Below, piece after piece: positions 8,570 through 16,709 of a stretch of DNA of 64,000 nt; within the stretch, counting starts at the first letter, position 1, and every line of letters begins with the position of its first letter. Where the stretch lies: assembly GCF_003391115.1 (NCBI RefSeq), contig NZ_QTJP01000001.1, positions 2,108,001 to 2,172,000 on the forward strand, in the 5' to 3' direction. The notes beneath the pieces were generated by a model. It did no database searches. It saw only the letters and a program-made list of their open reading frames with translations, and was not told the DNA's origin. The position numbers were made by a program, and so were the translations under genes. Origin of the DNA: Sphingomonas crusticola (GTDB lineage: Bacteria > Pseudomonadota > Alphaproteobacteria > Sphingomonadales > Sphingomonadaceae).

Positions 8570-9346
8570 ATGCGCACCACCCTAGTCGGGCTCTCTCTCT
8601 TTGCCGCGGTCGCGGTGGCCGCACCTGCACTGGCCCAAGACGCCGCCGCTCCTGCCAGCGAATTCACCGTAACCGGCGGCGCCGCTTTGACCAGCGACTA
8701 TCGTTTCCGCGGCGTATCGCAGACCAACAAGCGCTTCGCGCTGCAGGGCACGATCGGCGTCAGCCATTCGTCCGGCTTCTACGTCGGCACCTGGGGCAGC
8801 TCGATCGACGATTATGTCGCGGCCGGCAGCGACCAGGAAATCGATCTGTACGGCGGCTACAAAACCACCGTCGACGGCACGACCATCGATGGCGGCCTGC
8901 TTTATTATTATTATCCCGGTTCGGGCGGTGCCAACACCGACTTCTTCGAACCCTATCTCAATGCTTCGCACACGTTCGGGCCGGTCGGCGCCAAGGTGGG
9001 GCTCAATTATGCCTGGAAGCAGAAGGGTCAGTCCTGCTCCTATGATCCCCGTTGCGGCAACAAGGCCAAGGAGGACAGCCTCTACACCTATGGAGAGCTC
9101 TCCGGCGGCATTCCCGGTACCGGCGTGACGGTCACCGGCCATCTCGGCGAAAGCTGGGGCCGGTCCTATCTGACCAACGGCCTCAAGAATTACACCGACT
9201 GGAGCGTGACCGCGGCCTATACCTGGAAGGCGATCACCTTCAGCCTCGCTTATGTCGATACCGACTTCAAGAAGGGCGAATTCACGGTCAATGGCCGCAA
9301 CGAGGTGAAGGGCGGCGTCGTCGGCGCCATCGCCGTCGCCTTCTGA
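8570..9346 (+). CDS. TorF-family putative outer-membrane porin
   Basis: 258-residue exported protein of the TorF/TIGR02001 family found in many proteobacterial outer membranes. The signal peptide is MRTTLVGLSLFAAVAVAAPALA, with cleavage before QDAAAP. The mature protein starts with the family signature FTVTGGAALTSDYRFRGVSQ and continues as alternating beta strands with many aromatics. It ends in the terminal phenylalanine (GAIAVAF) expected for an outer-membrane beta-barrel. ATG 8570 is preceded by GAGAAGGA. Two cysteines (SCSYDPRCGN) may form a loop disulfide. A strong terminator follows, so it is a single-gene unit. Substrate unknown. Confidence 0.85.
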   Translation: MRTTLVGLSLFAAVAVAAPALAQDAAAPASEFTVTGGAALTSDYRFRGVSQTNKRFALQGTIGVSHSSGFYVGTWGSSIDDYVAAGSDQEIDLYGGYKTTVDGTTIDGGLLYYYYPGSGGANTDFFEPYLNASHTFGPVGAKVGLNYAWKQKGQSCSYDPRCGNKAKEDSLYTYGELSGGIPGTGVTVTGHLGESWGRSYLTNGLKNYTDWSVTAAYTWKAITFSLAYVDTDFKKGEFTVNGRNEVKGGVVGAIAVAF

Positions 9347-9375
9347 TCGCAGAGCGTTCCGGAAATTCTCAACGG

Positions 9376-9412
9376 GGCCGGGTGTGACCTTTGGGTCGCA
9401 CCCGGCCTTTTT
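9376..9412 (+). terminator. rho-independent terminator after the TorF porin gene
   Basis: A 13-bp stem, GGCCGGGTGTGAC paired with GTCGCACCCGGCC (one G-T wobble), encloses CTTTGG and runs into TTTTT. Confidence 0.9.
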
Positions 9413-9695
9413 GCGTCGCCAGCCTCTGGCGCTGCAGCATTCCGTCCCCACCTACGCCATGCCGCATCGCGGAAGAAAAAACCAAGTTGGCGCAAAAAAT
9501 TTACGACGGTTGAAACCGAATGGTGTTTTTGGAGTTTACCCGCACGTCAGAGCGGTTGGAGCGTCCGATACTCACGAGTTCTAATCCGAGACATTTCGGC
9601 AACAGTCCACATTTTTGCGCGCTTGCGTAGAACCAGGGCAGTGTTTAGGGGTTTTGAGTACCTTGCACGCTCCTATGAAGGAAAAGGGGATACAA
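9413..9695. other. AT-richer intergenic leader before the OmpA-family gene
   Basis: These 283 bases carry no supportable gene. They are clearly AT-richer than the surroundings (for example GCGCAAAAAATTTACGACGG near 9492). They probably hold the promoter and a long 5' UTR of the OmpA-like gene. A TTGAAA at about 9510 could be a -35 element, but I see no convincing -10 at the right distance. Confidence 0.4.
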
Positions 9696-10814
9696 ATGCG
9701 TAAATTAGCCATGATGGCCATACTGGCATCTTCGGCGCTCGCATCGCCCGCTTTGTCAAAAGACAAGGCTTGGTATGTTGGTATTGAAGGCGGTGGCATC
9801 ATCGTCGAGAAGACCCATATCAATATTGGCGCGGTCGATAATGCCGATACTGCCCGTCATAAGAACGGTCTGTTCGATGTCGACGCGATTGTCGGCTATG
9901 ACCTGGGCATGCTCCGCCTCGAAGCCGAGGTCGGTTACAAGCATACCGAGGTGAAGTCGCACCAGACGACGACGACGCTGAACCTGTCGCCTCCTGGCAC
10001 GTATAAGAGCTCCGCCAGCGGCAACACGTCGGTCCTGAGCTTCATGGGCAACGCGCTCCTGAACTTCGGCGACGATGATGGTGTCCAGGGTTATGTCGGC
10101 GGTGGTGCGGGTATCGCCCGCGTTCACTACGGCATCTATCGCCTGAACGGCGGCAATTGGTTCCTCGACGGCAGCGACTCCCGCTTTGCCTTCCAGGGCA
10201 TCGCCGGCCTGCTGTTCCCGGTCAACGACCACGTCGATGTCGGCGTCAAGTACCGCTTCTTCAACGCCTTCGGCGTTCGGGTTCGCGGCAGCACCGCCAA
10301 TGCTTTGGCTGGTGGCCAGTCCACGGCGCGCTATCGCTCGAACAGCTTGCTGGCGAGCCTAGTGTACAATTTCGGCGAACCGGCAGCTCCGCCGCCGCCG
10401 CCGCCGCCTCCGCCCCCGCCGCCGCCTCCTCCGCCCCCGCCGCCGCCGCCGCCTCCGCCGGCAGTGACGCCTGGACCGTTCATCGTGTTCTTCGACTGGA
10501 ACAAGTCGGATATCACGCCTGAAGCGGCTTCGATCCTCGACAATGCGGCTCAGGCCTACAGCACGACGGGCTCCGCCCAGGTCATGCTCGCCGGCTACAC
10601 CGACACGTCGGGTTCGGCGAACTACAACCAGGGTCTGTCGCAGCGTCGCGCTGACTCGGTGAAGGCATACCTTGCTGGCAAGGGCGTGCCGGACGGTGCG
10701 ATGACCACTTCGGCATTCGGCGAGACCAAGCTTCTCGTCCAGACCGCCGACGGTGTTCGCGAACCGCAGAACCGTCGCGTGGAGATCACCTTCGGCCCGA
10801 ATTCGGGTCAGTAA
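9696..10814 (+). CDS. OmpA-family outer-membrane protein with polyproline linker
   Basis: 372-residue protein that joins an outer-membrane beta-barrel to a peptidoglycan-binding OmpA domain, helping envelope stability. A signal peptide (MRKLAMMAILASSALASPALS) is followed by an eight-stranded barrel of the OmpA/Omp25 type to about residue 228, ending LLASLVYNFGE. Next come 24 consecutive prolines (residues 232-255), then the OmpA_C domain. That domain carries FFDWNKSDITPEA, GYTDTSGSANYNQGLSQRRA and NRRVEITF, with the peptidoglycan-contact Asp and Arg present. AAGGGGA lies six bases before ATG 9696. Codon use and the strong terminator suggest high expression. Confidence 0.93.
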   Translation: MRKLAMMAILASSALASPALSKDKAWYVGIEGGGIIVEKTHINIGAVDNADTARHKNGLFDVDAIVGYDLGMLRLEAEVGYKHTEVKSHQTTTTLNLSPPGTYKSSASGNTSVLSFMGNALLNFGDDDGVQGYVGGGAGIARVHYGIYRLNGGNWFLDGSDSRFAFQGIAGLLFPVNDHVDVGVKYRFFNAFGVRVRGSTANALAGGQSTARYRSNSLLASLVYNFGEPAAPPPPPPPPPPPPPPPPPPPPPPPPAVTPGPFIVFFDWNKSDITPEAASILDNAAQAYSTTGSAQVMLAGYTDTSGSANYNQGLSQRRADSVKAYLAGKGVPDGAMTTSAFGETKLLVQTADGVREPQNRRVEITFGPNSGQ

Positions 10815-10839
10815 GGAAAGTCTCTTCTGCAAAGAATTG

Positions 10840-10868
10840 GGGTCGGCCAGCAATGGCCGGCCCTTTTT
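10840..10868 (+). terminator. rho-independent terminator after the OmpA-family gene
   Basis: Stem GGGTCGGCCA / TGGCCGGCCC (one wobble) around a GCAA tetraloop, followed directly by TTTTT. Confidence 0.9.
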
Positions 10869-10915
10869 CTTTGTGTTTCACGTATCGCCGGCGGAGAGCG
10901 TCGGCCCCCCGCGTC

Positions 10916-11449
10916 TCAGGTCAGCGGGTAGCGCGCGACCGCGTGATAGGCGGCGCCTTCGCTGCCCAGGCTGCTTTCAAACAGGATGAAGGCGTCGATC
11001 GTGGCCGGGGGGCTCGTCAGTCCCGCCGCCCGCGCGACGAAGGGCTCGACCGGGCCGGCATCGCGCGAGAGGCGCGCCATGGTGATATGCGGCTTATAGG
11101 CACGCTCGTCCGGGGCGACGCCGGCGCGCGCCAGCGCCCGTTCGACCCGGTCGTGCAACAGCTTGAGCGCGTCGTCGGCGGCGACCCCCGCCCACAAAGT
11201 ATGGACCTGCCCGCGCCGATCGAAACTGCCCGCACCCGCCAGCGCGATCGTCGGCCGCGGGCGATCGATCGCATGCAGCGCCAGCGCGATGTCGTCCGCT
11301 TTGCGGCCATCCACTTCGCCGATGAACCGCAGCGTCAGATGGAGCTGATCGTCGCTTTGCCAGCGCGCATTCTGCACCCCGCCCATCAGCCCGATCAACT
11401 GCGCGCGCATCGCATAAGGCGGCCTCAGCGCGACGAACAGGCGGTGCAT
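10916..11449 (-). CDS. thpR: RNA 2',3'-cyclic phosphodiesterase ThpR
   Basis: Member of the 2H phosphoesterase family (formerly 2'-5' RNA ligase, LigT), acting on RNA 2',3'-cyclic phosphate ends. The two catalytic HxT motifs are visible: HLTLRF with H37 and T39, and HITMARL with H121 and T123. At 177 residues it has the usual length. It starts MHRLFVALRPP, the family's typical first strand. It is convergent with ompA and divergent from the Bax-inhibitor gene, so probably a single-gene unit. The exact cellular substrate in bacteria is not known. Confidence 0.9.
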   Translation of the reverse strand: MHRLFVALRPPYAMRAQLIGLMGGVQNARWQSDDQLHLTLRFIGEVDGRKADDIALALHAIDRPRPTIALAGAGSFDRRGQVHTLWAGVAADDALKLLHDRVERALARAGVAPDERAYKPHITMARLSRDAGPVEPFVARAAGLTSPPATIDAFILFESSLGSEGAAYHAVARYPLT

Positions 11450-11494
11450 GGTGCGCCCTTAGGCGGGGATGCGACAAATCGCGACCGCTTTCGC

Positions 11495-11523
11495 TTGAAA
11501 AGGTCCGATACAGCGCCGATATT
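11495..11523 (+). promoter_or_regulatory. sigma-70-type promoter for the Bax-inhibitor-1 gene
   Basis: TTGAAA (five of six to the -35 consensus) is followed after exactly 17 bases by GATATT (four of six to the -10). It is about 40 bases upstream of the ATG at 11563 and in the right orientation. Confidence 0.5.
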
Positions 11524-11562
11524 CGCCGCGCGCCAATGTGGCGCTTGAGGAGCTATTTCGAG

Positions 11563-12303
11563 ATGGCAAACTGGTCCGACCCCTGGGCGAACGGCGCTGC
11601 GACCGCAACGGTCGGCACGCGGACCGCGTCCTACGACGCGGGTCTCAGGTCCTACATGCTTTCGGTTTACAATTACATGGCGTCGGGCGTGCTGCTGACG
11701 GGCATCGTCGCCCTGCTGTTCGCCAACAGCCCCTATATGGCGCTGCTATTTTCGCCGCAGGGCCGTCCGTCGGGCCTCGGCTGGATCGTGATGCTCGCGC
11801 CGCTCGGCGTGGTGTTCGCGCTCAGCTTCGGCATCAACCGCATCAGCGAGACCGGCGCCAAGGCGCTGTTCTGGGCTTATGCGGTGCTGATGGGCCTGTC
11901 GCTGTCGACCCTGCTGCTGGTCTATACCGGCACGTCGGTGGCGCAGACCTTCTTCGCCAGCGCGGCGGCCTTCGCCGGCCTCAGCCTGTGGGGCTATACC
12001 ACCAAGAAGGATCTGTCGGGCTTCGGCAGCTTCCTGATCATGGGCGTGGTCGGCATCCTCGTCGCGAGCCTGCTCAACCTGTTCTTCCAGTCCAACGGGC
12101 TGGCGCTGGTGATCAGCATCCTCGGCGTGCTGCTGTTCGCGGGCCTGACCGCCTACGATACGCAGCGGATCAAGGGCATGTACTTCGCGGTGCAGGGCTC
12201 GGATTTCGCCGGCAAGTCGGTGATCATGGGCGCGCTGACGCTCTACCTCGACTTCATCAACATGTTCCTGTTCCTGCTGCGCCTGTTCGGCGACCGCCGC
12301 TGA
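11563..12303 (+). CDS. Bax inhibitor-1 / YccA family membrane protein
   Basis: 246-residue inner-membrane protein with seven predicted membrane segments, of the BI-1/YccA (TMBIM) family. Family marks include GLRSYMLSVYNYMASG near the first segment, FALSFGINRISETGAKALFWAYAVLMGLS in the middle, and GLTAYDTQRIKG before the last segments. The C-terminal LYLDFINMFLFLLRLFGDRR is the usual ending. Relatives act as pH-dependent calcium leak channels or as regulators of membrane proteolysis; the role here is inferred. ATG 11563 has GAGGAG 11 bases upstream. A bidirectional terminator follows. Confidence 0.93.
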   Translation: MANWSDPWANGAATATVGTRTASYDAGLRSYMLSVYNYMASGVLLTGIVALLFANSPYMALLFSPQGRPSGLGWIVMLAPLGVVFALSFGINRISETGAKALFWAYAVLMGLSLSTLLLVYTGTSVAQTFFASAAAFAGLSLWGYTTKKDLSGFGSFLIMGVVGILVASLLNLFFQSNGLALVISILGVLLFAGLTAYDTQRIKGMYFAVQGSDFAGKSVIMGALTLYLDFINMFLFLLRLFGDRR

Positions 12304-12326
12304 GCGACGCTGCAGACACTGCATGG

Positions 12327-12355
12327 AAGGCCCCGCTTCGGCGGGGCCTTTTTTT
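12327..12355. terminator. rho-independent terminator between convergent genes
   Basis: A perfect 10-bp stem, AAGGCCCCGC / GCGGGGCCTT, with a TTCG tetraloop and a run of T on the plus-strand side. The A-rich left arm may also let it serve the minus-strand gene that ends at 12354. Confidence 0.9.
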
Positions 12356-12926
12356 ATGAGCCGCGCAAATGCCGGTCGAGGAAGGCGATCGCCTGCGACA
12401 AGGTCTGCGCATAGCTCTCGCCGCTCAACTGGCCGATCGCATTCAGCCGGAGCGACGGCACAGACGCACCGGCGCTTGCGGCCTCCGATGCGCCGAATGT
12501 GATCGCCGCGGACAGCTGCGTTTGCGGGGCCGCGGCGACACGCTCGACCAGCGCACCGCCCCAGCCCAGGCCGATCGCGCCGACCCGGCCAGTCGCATAG
12601 GCGTTGGTGGCGAGCCACCGTACCGTCGCCACCGCCTCCTCCAGCGATGCCAATTGGTGGGGCGCGCAGGCGACGAACCCGGCCAGCGCCAGCGCATCGG
12701 TGAGGCTGCGCGTGAAGGCGTCGGCGCCGCCCGCATCATGGACCACCAGCACTGCGGGCTGCGCGCCACGGGCGCCGCCTGGAATGGCCATATAGCCGTG
12801 CAGGGCATGGCCCGGGCCGGGCCAACGGATATTCGCCGTTTTCGGTGGCGGGGGGCGTTTGGCCGCGGCCGCCGGGAAGGCCGCCAGCGCGATCGTCTGC
12901 AGGACGAAAGCGCGGCGCGCGTGCAT
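12354..12926 (-). CDS. exported dienelactone-hydrolase-like protein without nucleophile
   Basis: 190-residue protein related to dienelactone hydrolases, with a Tat-like or Sec signal (MHARRAFVLQTIALAAFPAAAA). The alpha/beta-hydrolase core can be followed through HALHGYMAIPGG, AVLVVHDAGGADAF and VGAIGLGWGGALVERVAA. In active family members the motif is GFCWGG, with Cys as nucleophile; here that position is Gly (GLGWGG). The stretch that normally holds the catalytic Asp and His is also missing, making it about 50 residues short. It is probably a pseudo-enzyme with a structural or binding role, or a decaying gene. It starts one base after the gshA stop and is likely co-transcribed with it. Confidence 0.75.
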   Translation of the reverse strand: MHARRAFVLQTIALAAFPAAAAKRPPPPKTANIRWPGPGHALHGYMAIPGGARGAQPAVLVVHDAGGADAFTRSLTDALALAGFVACAPHQLASLEEAVATVRWLATNAYATGRVGAIGLGWGGALVERVAAAPQTQLSAAITFGASEAASAGASVPSLRLNAIGQLSGESYAQTLSQAIAFLDRHLRGS

Positions 12927-12927
12927 G

Positions 12928-14301
12928 CTAGAAGCTCATCTCGTCATAGATGCGGCTGATATCGCCATTCCACGCGCCATGATAGCGATCGAGCAGGCGC
13001 TGGGCCGGCACCTTGCCGGTCGCGACGATCTCGCGCAGCGGCTCGAGAAATCCGGTTTCGTCATCCCCCGCCGCGTTGAGCCGCTTGCGCGCCGCCAGCC
13101 CCTTGTGCGCGATCTCGAGGATCTCGCCGCCCAGTTGCTGGAAGGTGCGACCGCGCGGACCGCGCGCCGCCAGGCCGAGCGTCGGCACTTCGGCGCGGAT
13201 GCGATGATGGTCCTCGATCGTCCAATGCTTCACCTCCTGCCAGGCGGCATCGAGCGCATCGTCGTCATAGAGCAGGCCGACCCAGAAAGCGGGCAGCGCA
13301 CAGATCGTATTCCACGGGCCGCCGTCGGCGCCGCGCATTTCCAGGAAGCTCTTGAGCCGCACCTCGGGAAAGGCGGTCGACAAATGATCCACCCAATCGG
13401 CTATGCGCGGCTTCTCGCCGGGGAGGACCGAAAGCTTGCCGTCGAGGAAGTCGCGGAACGACAGGCCGGATGCATCGACATAGCCGCCGTTGCGGAAGGC
13501 GAAATACATCGGCACGTCGAGCATATAATCGGCGTAGCGCTCATAGCCGAAGCCGTCTTCGAACACGAACGGCAGCATGCCGGTGCGGTGCGGATCGGTG
13601 TCGGTCCAGATGTGGCTGCGATAGGACAGGAAGCCGTTGGGCTTGCCTTCGGTGAAAGGCGAATTGGCGAACAAAGCGGTGGCCAGCGGCTGCAGCGCCA
13701 GGCTGACCCGGAACTTCTTCACCATGTCCGCCTCGCTCGCATAATCGAGGTTGGTCTGGATGGTGCAGGTGCGCAGCATCATGTCGAGCCCGAGCTGGCC
13801 GACGCGCGGCATGTGGCGCAGCATGATTTCGTAGCGGCCCTTGGGCATGACCGGCAGGTCGGCGCGGGTCTTGTCGGGCCAGAAGCCCATGCCGAGAAAG
13901 CCCATGCCGAGCTTGTCGCCAATCTCCTTGACCTGCTTGAGGTGGCGGCCGGTTTCGGCGCAGGTCTGGTGGAGATTGTCGAGCGGCGCGCCGGACAGTT
14001 CGAACTGTCCGGCCGGCTCGAGGCTGACATTACCGTCCGGCCCGGCCAGCGCGATGATATTGTCGCCCTCGGTGATCGGCTCCCAGCCGAACTTGGTGAG
14101 GCCGATCAGCAGCGCATGGATGCCGCCTTTTTCCTCATAGGAGGGGGCGTGGTGATCGCCGAGCGCATAGACGAATTTCTCATGCTCGGTGCCGATCCGC
14201 CATTTGTCCTTGGGCTTCTCGCCGCCGGCGAACACGCCGATCAAATCGGCGCGGCTTTCGATCAGGGGGTCGGGACCGGCCTCTGCCGTGCGCGTCGTCA
14301 T
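12928..14301 (-). CDS. gshA: glutamate-cysteine ligase (plant/proteobacterial type)
   Basis: First enzyme of glutathione synthesis: ATP-dependent joining of glutamate and cysteine. 457 residues, of the class shared by alphaproteobacteria and plants. Recognisable blocks are WRIGTEHEKFVY, NVSLEPAGQFELSGAPL, MGFLGMGFWPDKTRADLPVMPKGRYEIM, TIQTNLDYASEADMVKKFRV and FLEMRGADGGPWNTICALPAFWVG. All lie in the expected order and nothing is truncated. It lies 61 bases downstream of rsmE on the same strand. This rsmE-gshA order is common in sphingomonads, to my knowledge. Confidence 0.95.
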   Translation of the reverse strand: MTTRTAEAGPDPLIESRADLIGVFAGGEKPKDKWRIGTEHEKFVYALGDHHAPSYEEKGGIHALLIGLTKFGWEPITEGDNIIALAGPDGNVSLEPAGQFELSGAPLDNLHQTCAETGRHLKQVKEIGDKLGMGFLGMGFWPDKTRADLPVMPKGRYEIMLRHMPRVGQLGLDMMLRTCTIQTNLDYASEADMVKKFRVSLALQPLATALFANSPFTEGKPNGFLSYRSHIWTDTDPHRTGMLPFVFEDGFGYERYADYMLDVPMYFAFRNGGYVDASGLSFRDFLDGKLSVLPGEKPRIADWVDHLSTAFPEVRLKSFLEMRGADGGPWNTICALPAFWVGLLYDDDALDAAWQEVKHWTIEDHHRIRAEVPTLGLAARGPRGRTFQQLGGEILEIAHKGLAARKRLNAAGDDETGFLEPLREIVATGKVPAQRLLDRYHGAWNGDISRIYDEMSF

Positions 14302-14362
14302 CGCCGGCGCAGATAGCGATGCTGTCAGGCGGATACCAGCGGTGTCTGCACGCGCCCGGAAG

Positions 14363-15103
14363 CTAGCGCCAGTCGCCCGCCATCGTCATCCATGCCGCGA
14401 TCGCTGCCGCCGCCGCCGTCTCCGCCCGCAGGATGCGCGGCCCCAGCGAGGCGCCGATCGCCCCCGGTGTCGCCCGGATCGCATCGCGCTCGCCCGGCGT
14501 GAAGCCGCCCTCCGGCCCGATCAGGATCGCCGCCGGCCCGGGCCTGGCGACCTGGGCAAAGGGCGATCCGCCGGTCTCGTCGGCGAAGATCAAAGCCCGC
14601 CCGGCATCCCAATCGCGGAGCAACGCCGTCAGCTTCACCGGTTCGGCCAGTTCCGGCAAGGCGGTGCGGTCGCATTGCTCGCTCGCCTCGATGATGTTGG
14701 CGCGCAGGCGGTCGAGGTTGAGCCGGTCGACGATCGTGCGCTGGGTGATGACCGGCTGCAGCCGCGCCGCGCCGAGCTCGGTCGCCTTCTCGACCAGCCA
14801 GTCGATCGGCCCTTTCTTGATCGGCGCGAACAGCAGCCACAGATCGGGCACGCTTTCGCGCGCGCGCAACTTCCCGGTCAGGCGCAACGTCACGCGGCGC
14901 TTGGCGCTGTCGCTGACCTCTGCCAGCCACTCGCCGGTTCGGTCGTCGAACAGGCGCACCGGATCGCCCGCCTTCAGCCGCATGACGTTGCCGAGATAAT
15001 TGGCCTGCGCCCCGTCGAGCGCGAGCGTCAGCCCGGCGCTCAGCGTCTGATCGACGAACAGCCGCGGCGTGCTCGCGGGCGGCCAGGCGGGGGTGGCGGG
15101 CAT
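14363..15103 (-). CDS. rsmE: 16S rRNA (uracil(1498)-N(3))-methyltransferase RsmE
   Basis: SPOUT-class methyltransferase that methylates N3 of U1498 in 16S rRNA. 246 residues. The N-terminal PUA-like part includes HYLGNVMRL-like NYLGNVMRLKAGDPVRLFD. The C-terminal trefoil-knot motifs are ILIGPEGGFTPGERDAI and LGPRILRAETAAAAAIA, which bind SAM. Both are intact. It is the first gene of the rsmE-gshA-hydrolase-like run. The gap upstream holds a palindromic repeat. Confidence 0.95.
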   Translation of the reverse strand: MPATPAWPPASTPRLFVDQTLSAGLTLALDGAQANYLGNVMRLKAGDPVRLFDDRTGEWLAEVSDSAKRRVTLRLTGKLRARESVPDLWLLFAPIKKGPIDWLVEKATELGAARLQPVITQRTIVDRLNLDRLRANIIEASEQCDRTALPELAEPVKLTALLRDWDAGRALIFADETGGSPFAQVARPGPAAILIGPEGGFTPGERDAIRATPGAIGASLGPRILRAETAAAAAIAAWMTMAGDWR

Positions 15104-15133
15104 GATGCGTGTCTACGGCCTTCGCCTGACCAC

Positions 15134-15206
15134 GTCACCCTGGCGAAAGCTCGGCCTCAGGCGGAAGCCGCAATCCGCCTGAGATGCCAGCCTGCGCCGG
15201 CATGGC
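15134..15206. repeat. palindromic intergenic repeat (GTCACCC family)
   Basis: The element starts GTCACCCTGGCGAAAGCTCGG and has an inner inverted repeat, CTCAGGCGGA (15156-15165) with TCCGCCTGAG (15174-15183). It ends in a degenerate copy of the outer arm. Relatives are at 51948-52023 and 52949-53038. It fills the gap between rsmE and the EF-hand gene. Confidence 0.65.
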
Positions 15207-15213
15207 GATGGGC

Positions 15214-15636
15214 TTATTGCGCTTGCGGTGTCGCGCTGGCGCCCGCGGCATTCCGTGCCGCCTGGCGCTCTTCCGGCGTGAGGACGCCATCATGGTTGGT
15301 GTCGACCAGATCGAACGCCGCGTCGGCCTGCGCCTTGGCCTCGTCGGCCGAGACCTTGCCATCGTGATTGGTGTCGGCGCTGCTGAACATCTTGGTCACG
15401 CGGCCGACGACGCGCGGATTGTCGCCCATCGCTTTGGTGAAAGTGTCGATCTCGTCCTGCGTGATCGCCCCGTCCTGATTGCGATCGAGCTGGCCGAAGA
15501 TCATGCTGGCGCGCTGCTCGGCTTCGGCCTTGGTCTGCGACGCATTCCAGCTGGGACGTGGATTGCCCCCGCTTTCCTGGGCAAGGACGGGGGTAACGAT
15601 CAGCATCGGCAAAGCGGCGACGAGCAAGCGGTTCAT
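15214..15636 (-). CDS. exported EF-hand calcium-binding protein
   Basis: 140-residue exported protein with a signal peptide (MNRLLVAALPMLIVTPVLAQ) and three EF-hand loops. The loops are at about residues 51-62 (DRNQDGAITQDE), 88-99 (DTNHDGKVSADE) and 112-123 (DTNHDGVLTPEE). Each has Asp, Asn/Asp, Asp, Gly and terminal Glu at the ligand positions, so all three should bind calcium. I chose ATG 15636, because AGAGG lies at the right distance; an ATG nine bases upstream is too close to it. Such proteins are common in sphingomonads as periplasmic calcium binders or sensors. It is divergent from ubiA. Confidence 0.85.
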   Translation of the reverse strand: MNRLLVAALPMLIVTPVLAQESGGNPRPSWNASQTKAEAEQRASMIFGQLDRNQDGAITQDEIDTFTKAMGDNPRVVGRVTKMFSSADTNHDGKVSADEAKAQADAAFDLVDTNHDGVLTPEERQAARNAAGASATPQAQ

Positions 15637-15735
15637 GGGCTGCATCCTCTTGAGAGCGTGGCGCCCATAGAGGGAGGAGGCGAAACCGGCGATGAACGGC
15701 TTTCGCCGCCTCGGCGATTGGGGCAGGGCAATGCC

Positions 15736-16650
15736 ATGACCGGACCGACCGATATCGTTCCCGACAGCGAGCATCGCGGATTGCTCGGGGCGCTGCCGCA
15801 GCGTGGCCGCGACCTCGTCCAGCTTGCGCGCTTCGATCGCCCGATCGGCGCGTGGCTGCTCTTCTGGCCGGGCGCATGGGCGATCGCGCTGTCCGGCCGG
15901 GCCTTTGCCCGTTGGGAGCTGATCTTGTGGTTCTTCCTCGGCGCGGTGGCGATGCGCGGCGCCGGCTGCGTCTATAACGATATCGTCGATCGCGATCTCG
16001 ACGCGCGCGTCGCGCGGACGCGCGAGCGCCCGCTCGCCAGTGGACGCGTTTCGTTGCGGCTGGCCTGGGGTTGGCTGATCGGCTTGTGCCTGATCGGCCT
16101 GGTCGTGCTGTTCCAGCTGGACCGCCTCGCGCAGATCGTCGCGCTGGCGAGCCTCGCGCCGGTCGCCGCCTATCCCTTCATGAAGCGTATCACCTGGTGG
16201 CCGCAGGCGTGGCTCGGCATCGTCTTTTCCTGGGCGGCTCTGGTCGGGTGGCCGGCGGCGGCGGGGCGGATCGAGGCGCCGATGCTGTGGCTCTATGCGG
16301 GATCGATCGCCTGGGTCATCGGCTACGACACGATCTACGCGCTGCAGGATGTCGAGGATGACATGCTCGTCGGCGTCAAATCCTCCGCGCGCGCGCTCGG
16401 TACGCACGCACGAGCAGGCGTGGCGGGCTTCTATCTGGTGGCGGTGCTGCTGTGGGCGGCAGCGATCTGGAGCGTGCGTCCCGAGCCGCTGGCGCTGGTC
16501 GCCCTGCTGCCCGCCGCGGGCCATCTGCTGTGGCAGGTGGCAGGTCTGCAACGCGGGAACGGAGCGGACGCGCTGATGCGCTTCCGCTCCAACCGCTTCG
16601 CCGGCCTGCTCATCTTCCTCGCCTGCCTGGTGGTCGGCACCGCGTCCTAG
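15736..16650 (+). CDS. ubiA: 4-hydroxybenzoate polyprenyltransferase UbiA
   Basis: Inner-membrane prenyltransferase that attaches the polyprenyl tail to 4-hydroxybenzoate in ubiquinone synthesis. 304 residues with about eight membrane segments. The two Asp-rich motifs are NDIVDRDLD (residues 81-89) and a second at about 205-215 (DVEDDMLVG). RPLASGRVS lies after the first. Both magnesium/diphosphate motifs are complete. I chose ATG 15736 over an out-of-frame ATG five bases earlier. It stands alone, with the EF-hand gene divergent and azoR convergent. Confidence 0.95.
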   Translation: MTGPTDIVPDSEHRGLLGALPQRGRDLVQLARFDRPIGAWLLFWPGAWAIALSGRAFARWELILWFFLGAVAMRGAGCVYNDIVDRDLDARVARTRERPLASGRVSLRLAWGWLIGLCLIGLVVLFQLDRLAQIVALASLAPVAAYPFMKRITWWPQAWLGIVFSWAALVGWPAAAGRIEAPMLWLYAGSIAWVIGYDTIYALQDVEDDMLVGVKSSARALGTHARAGVAGFYLVAVLLWAAAIWSVRPEPLALVALLPAAGHLLWQVAGLQRGNGADALMRFRSNRFAGLLIFLACLVVGTAS

Positions 16651-16658
16651 ACGGTGCC

Positions 16659-16705
16659 GTCATTACGAGGCGCGGGACGCGCCGCGGCAATCCATCATGG
16701 CGACC
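16659..16705. repeat. partial GTCATT-CGAG intergenic repeat
   Basis: Starts GTCATTACGAGGCGCGGGACGC and continues GCGGCAATCCATC. It resembles one half of the fuller element at 19945-20017, which has the same GTCATT-CGAG start and GCAATCC core. It lies between the stop codons of ubiA and azoR. Confidence 0.5.
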
Positions 16706-16709
16706 TTAC

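Noticed and set aside
10331-10543. Glycine-run reading frame on the minus strand
   Set aside because: It is the reverse complement of the OmpA polyproline linker and has no gene features.
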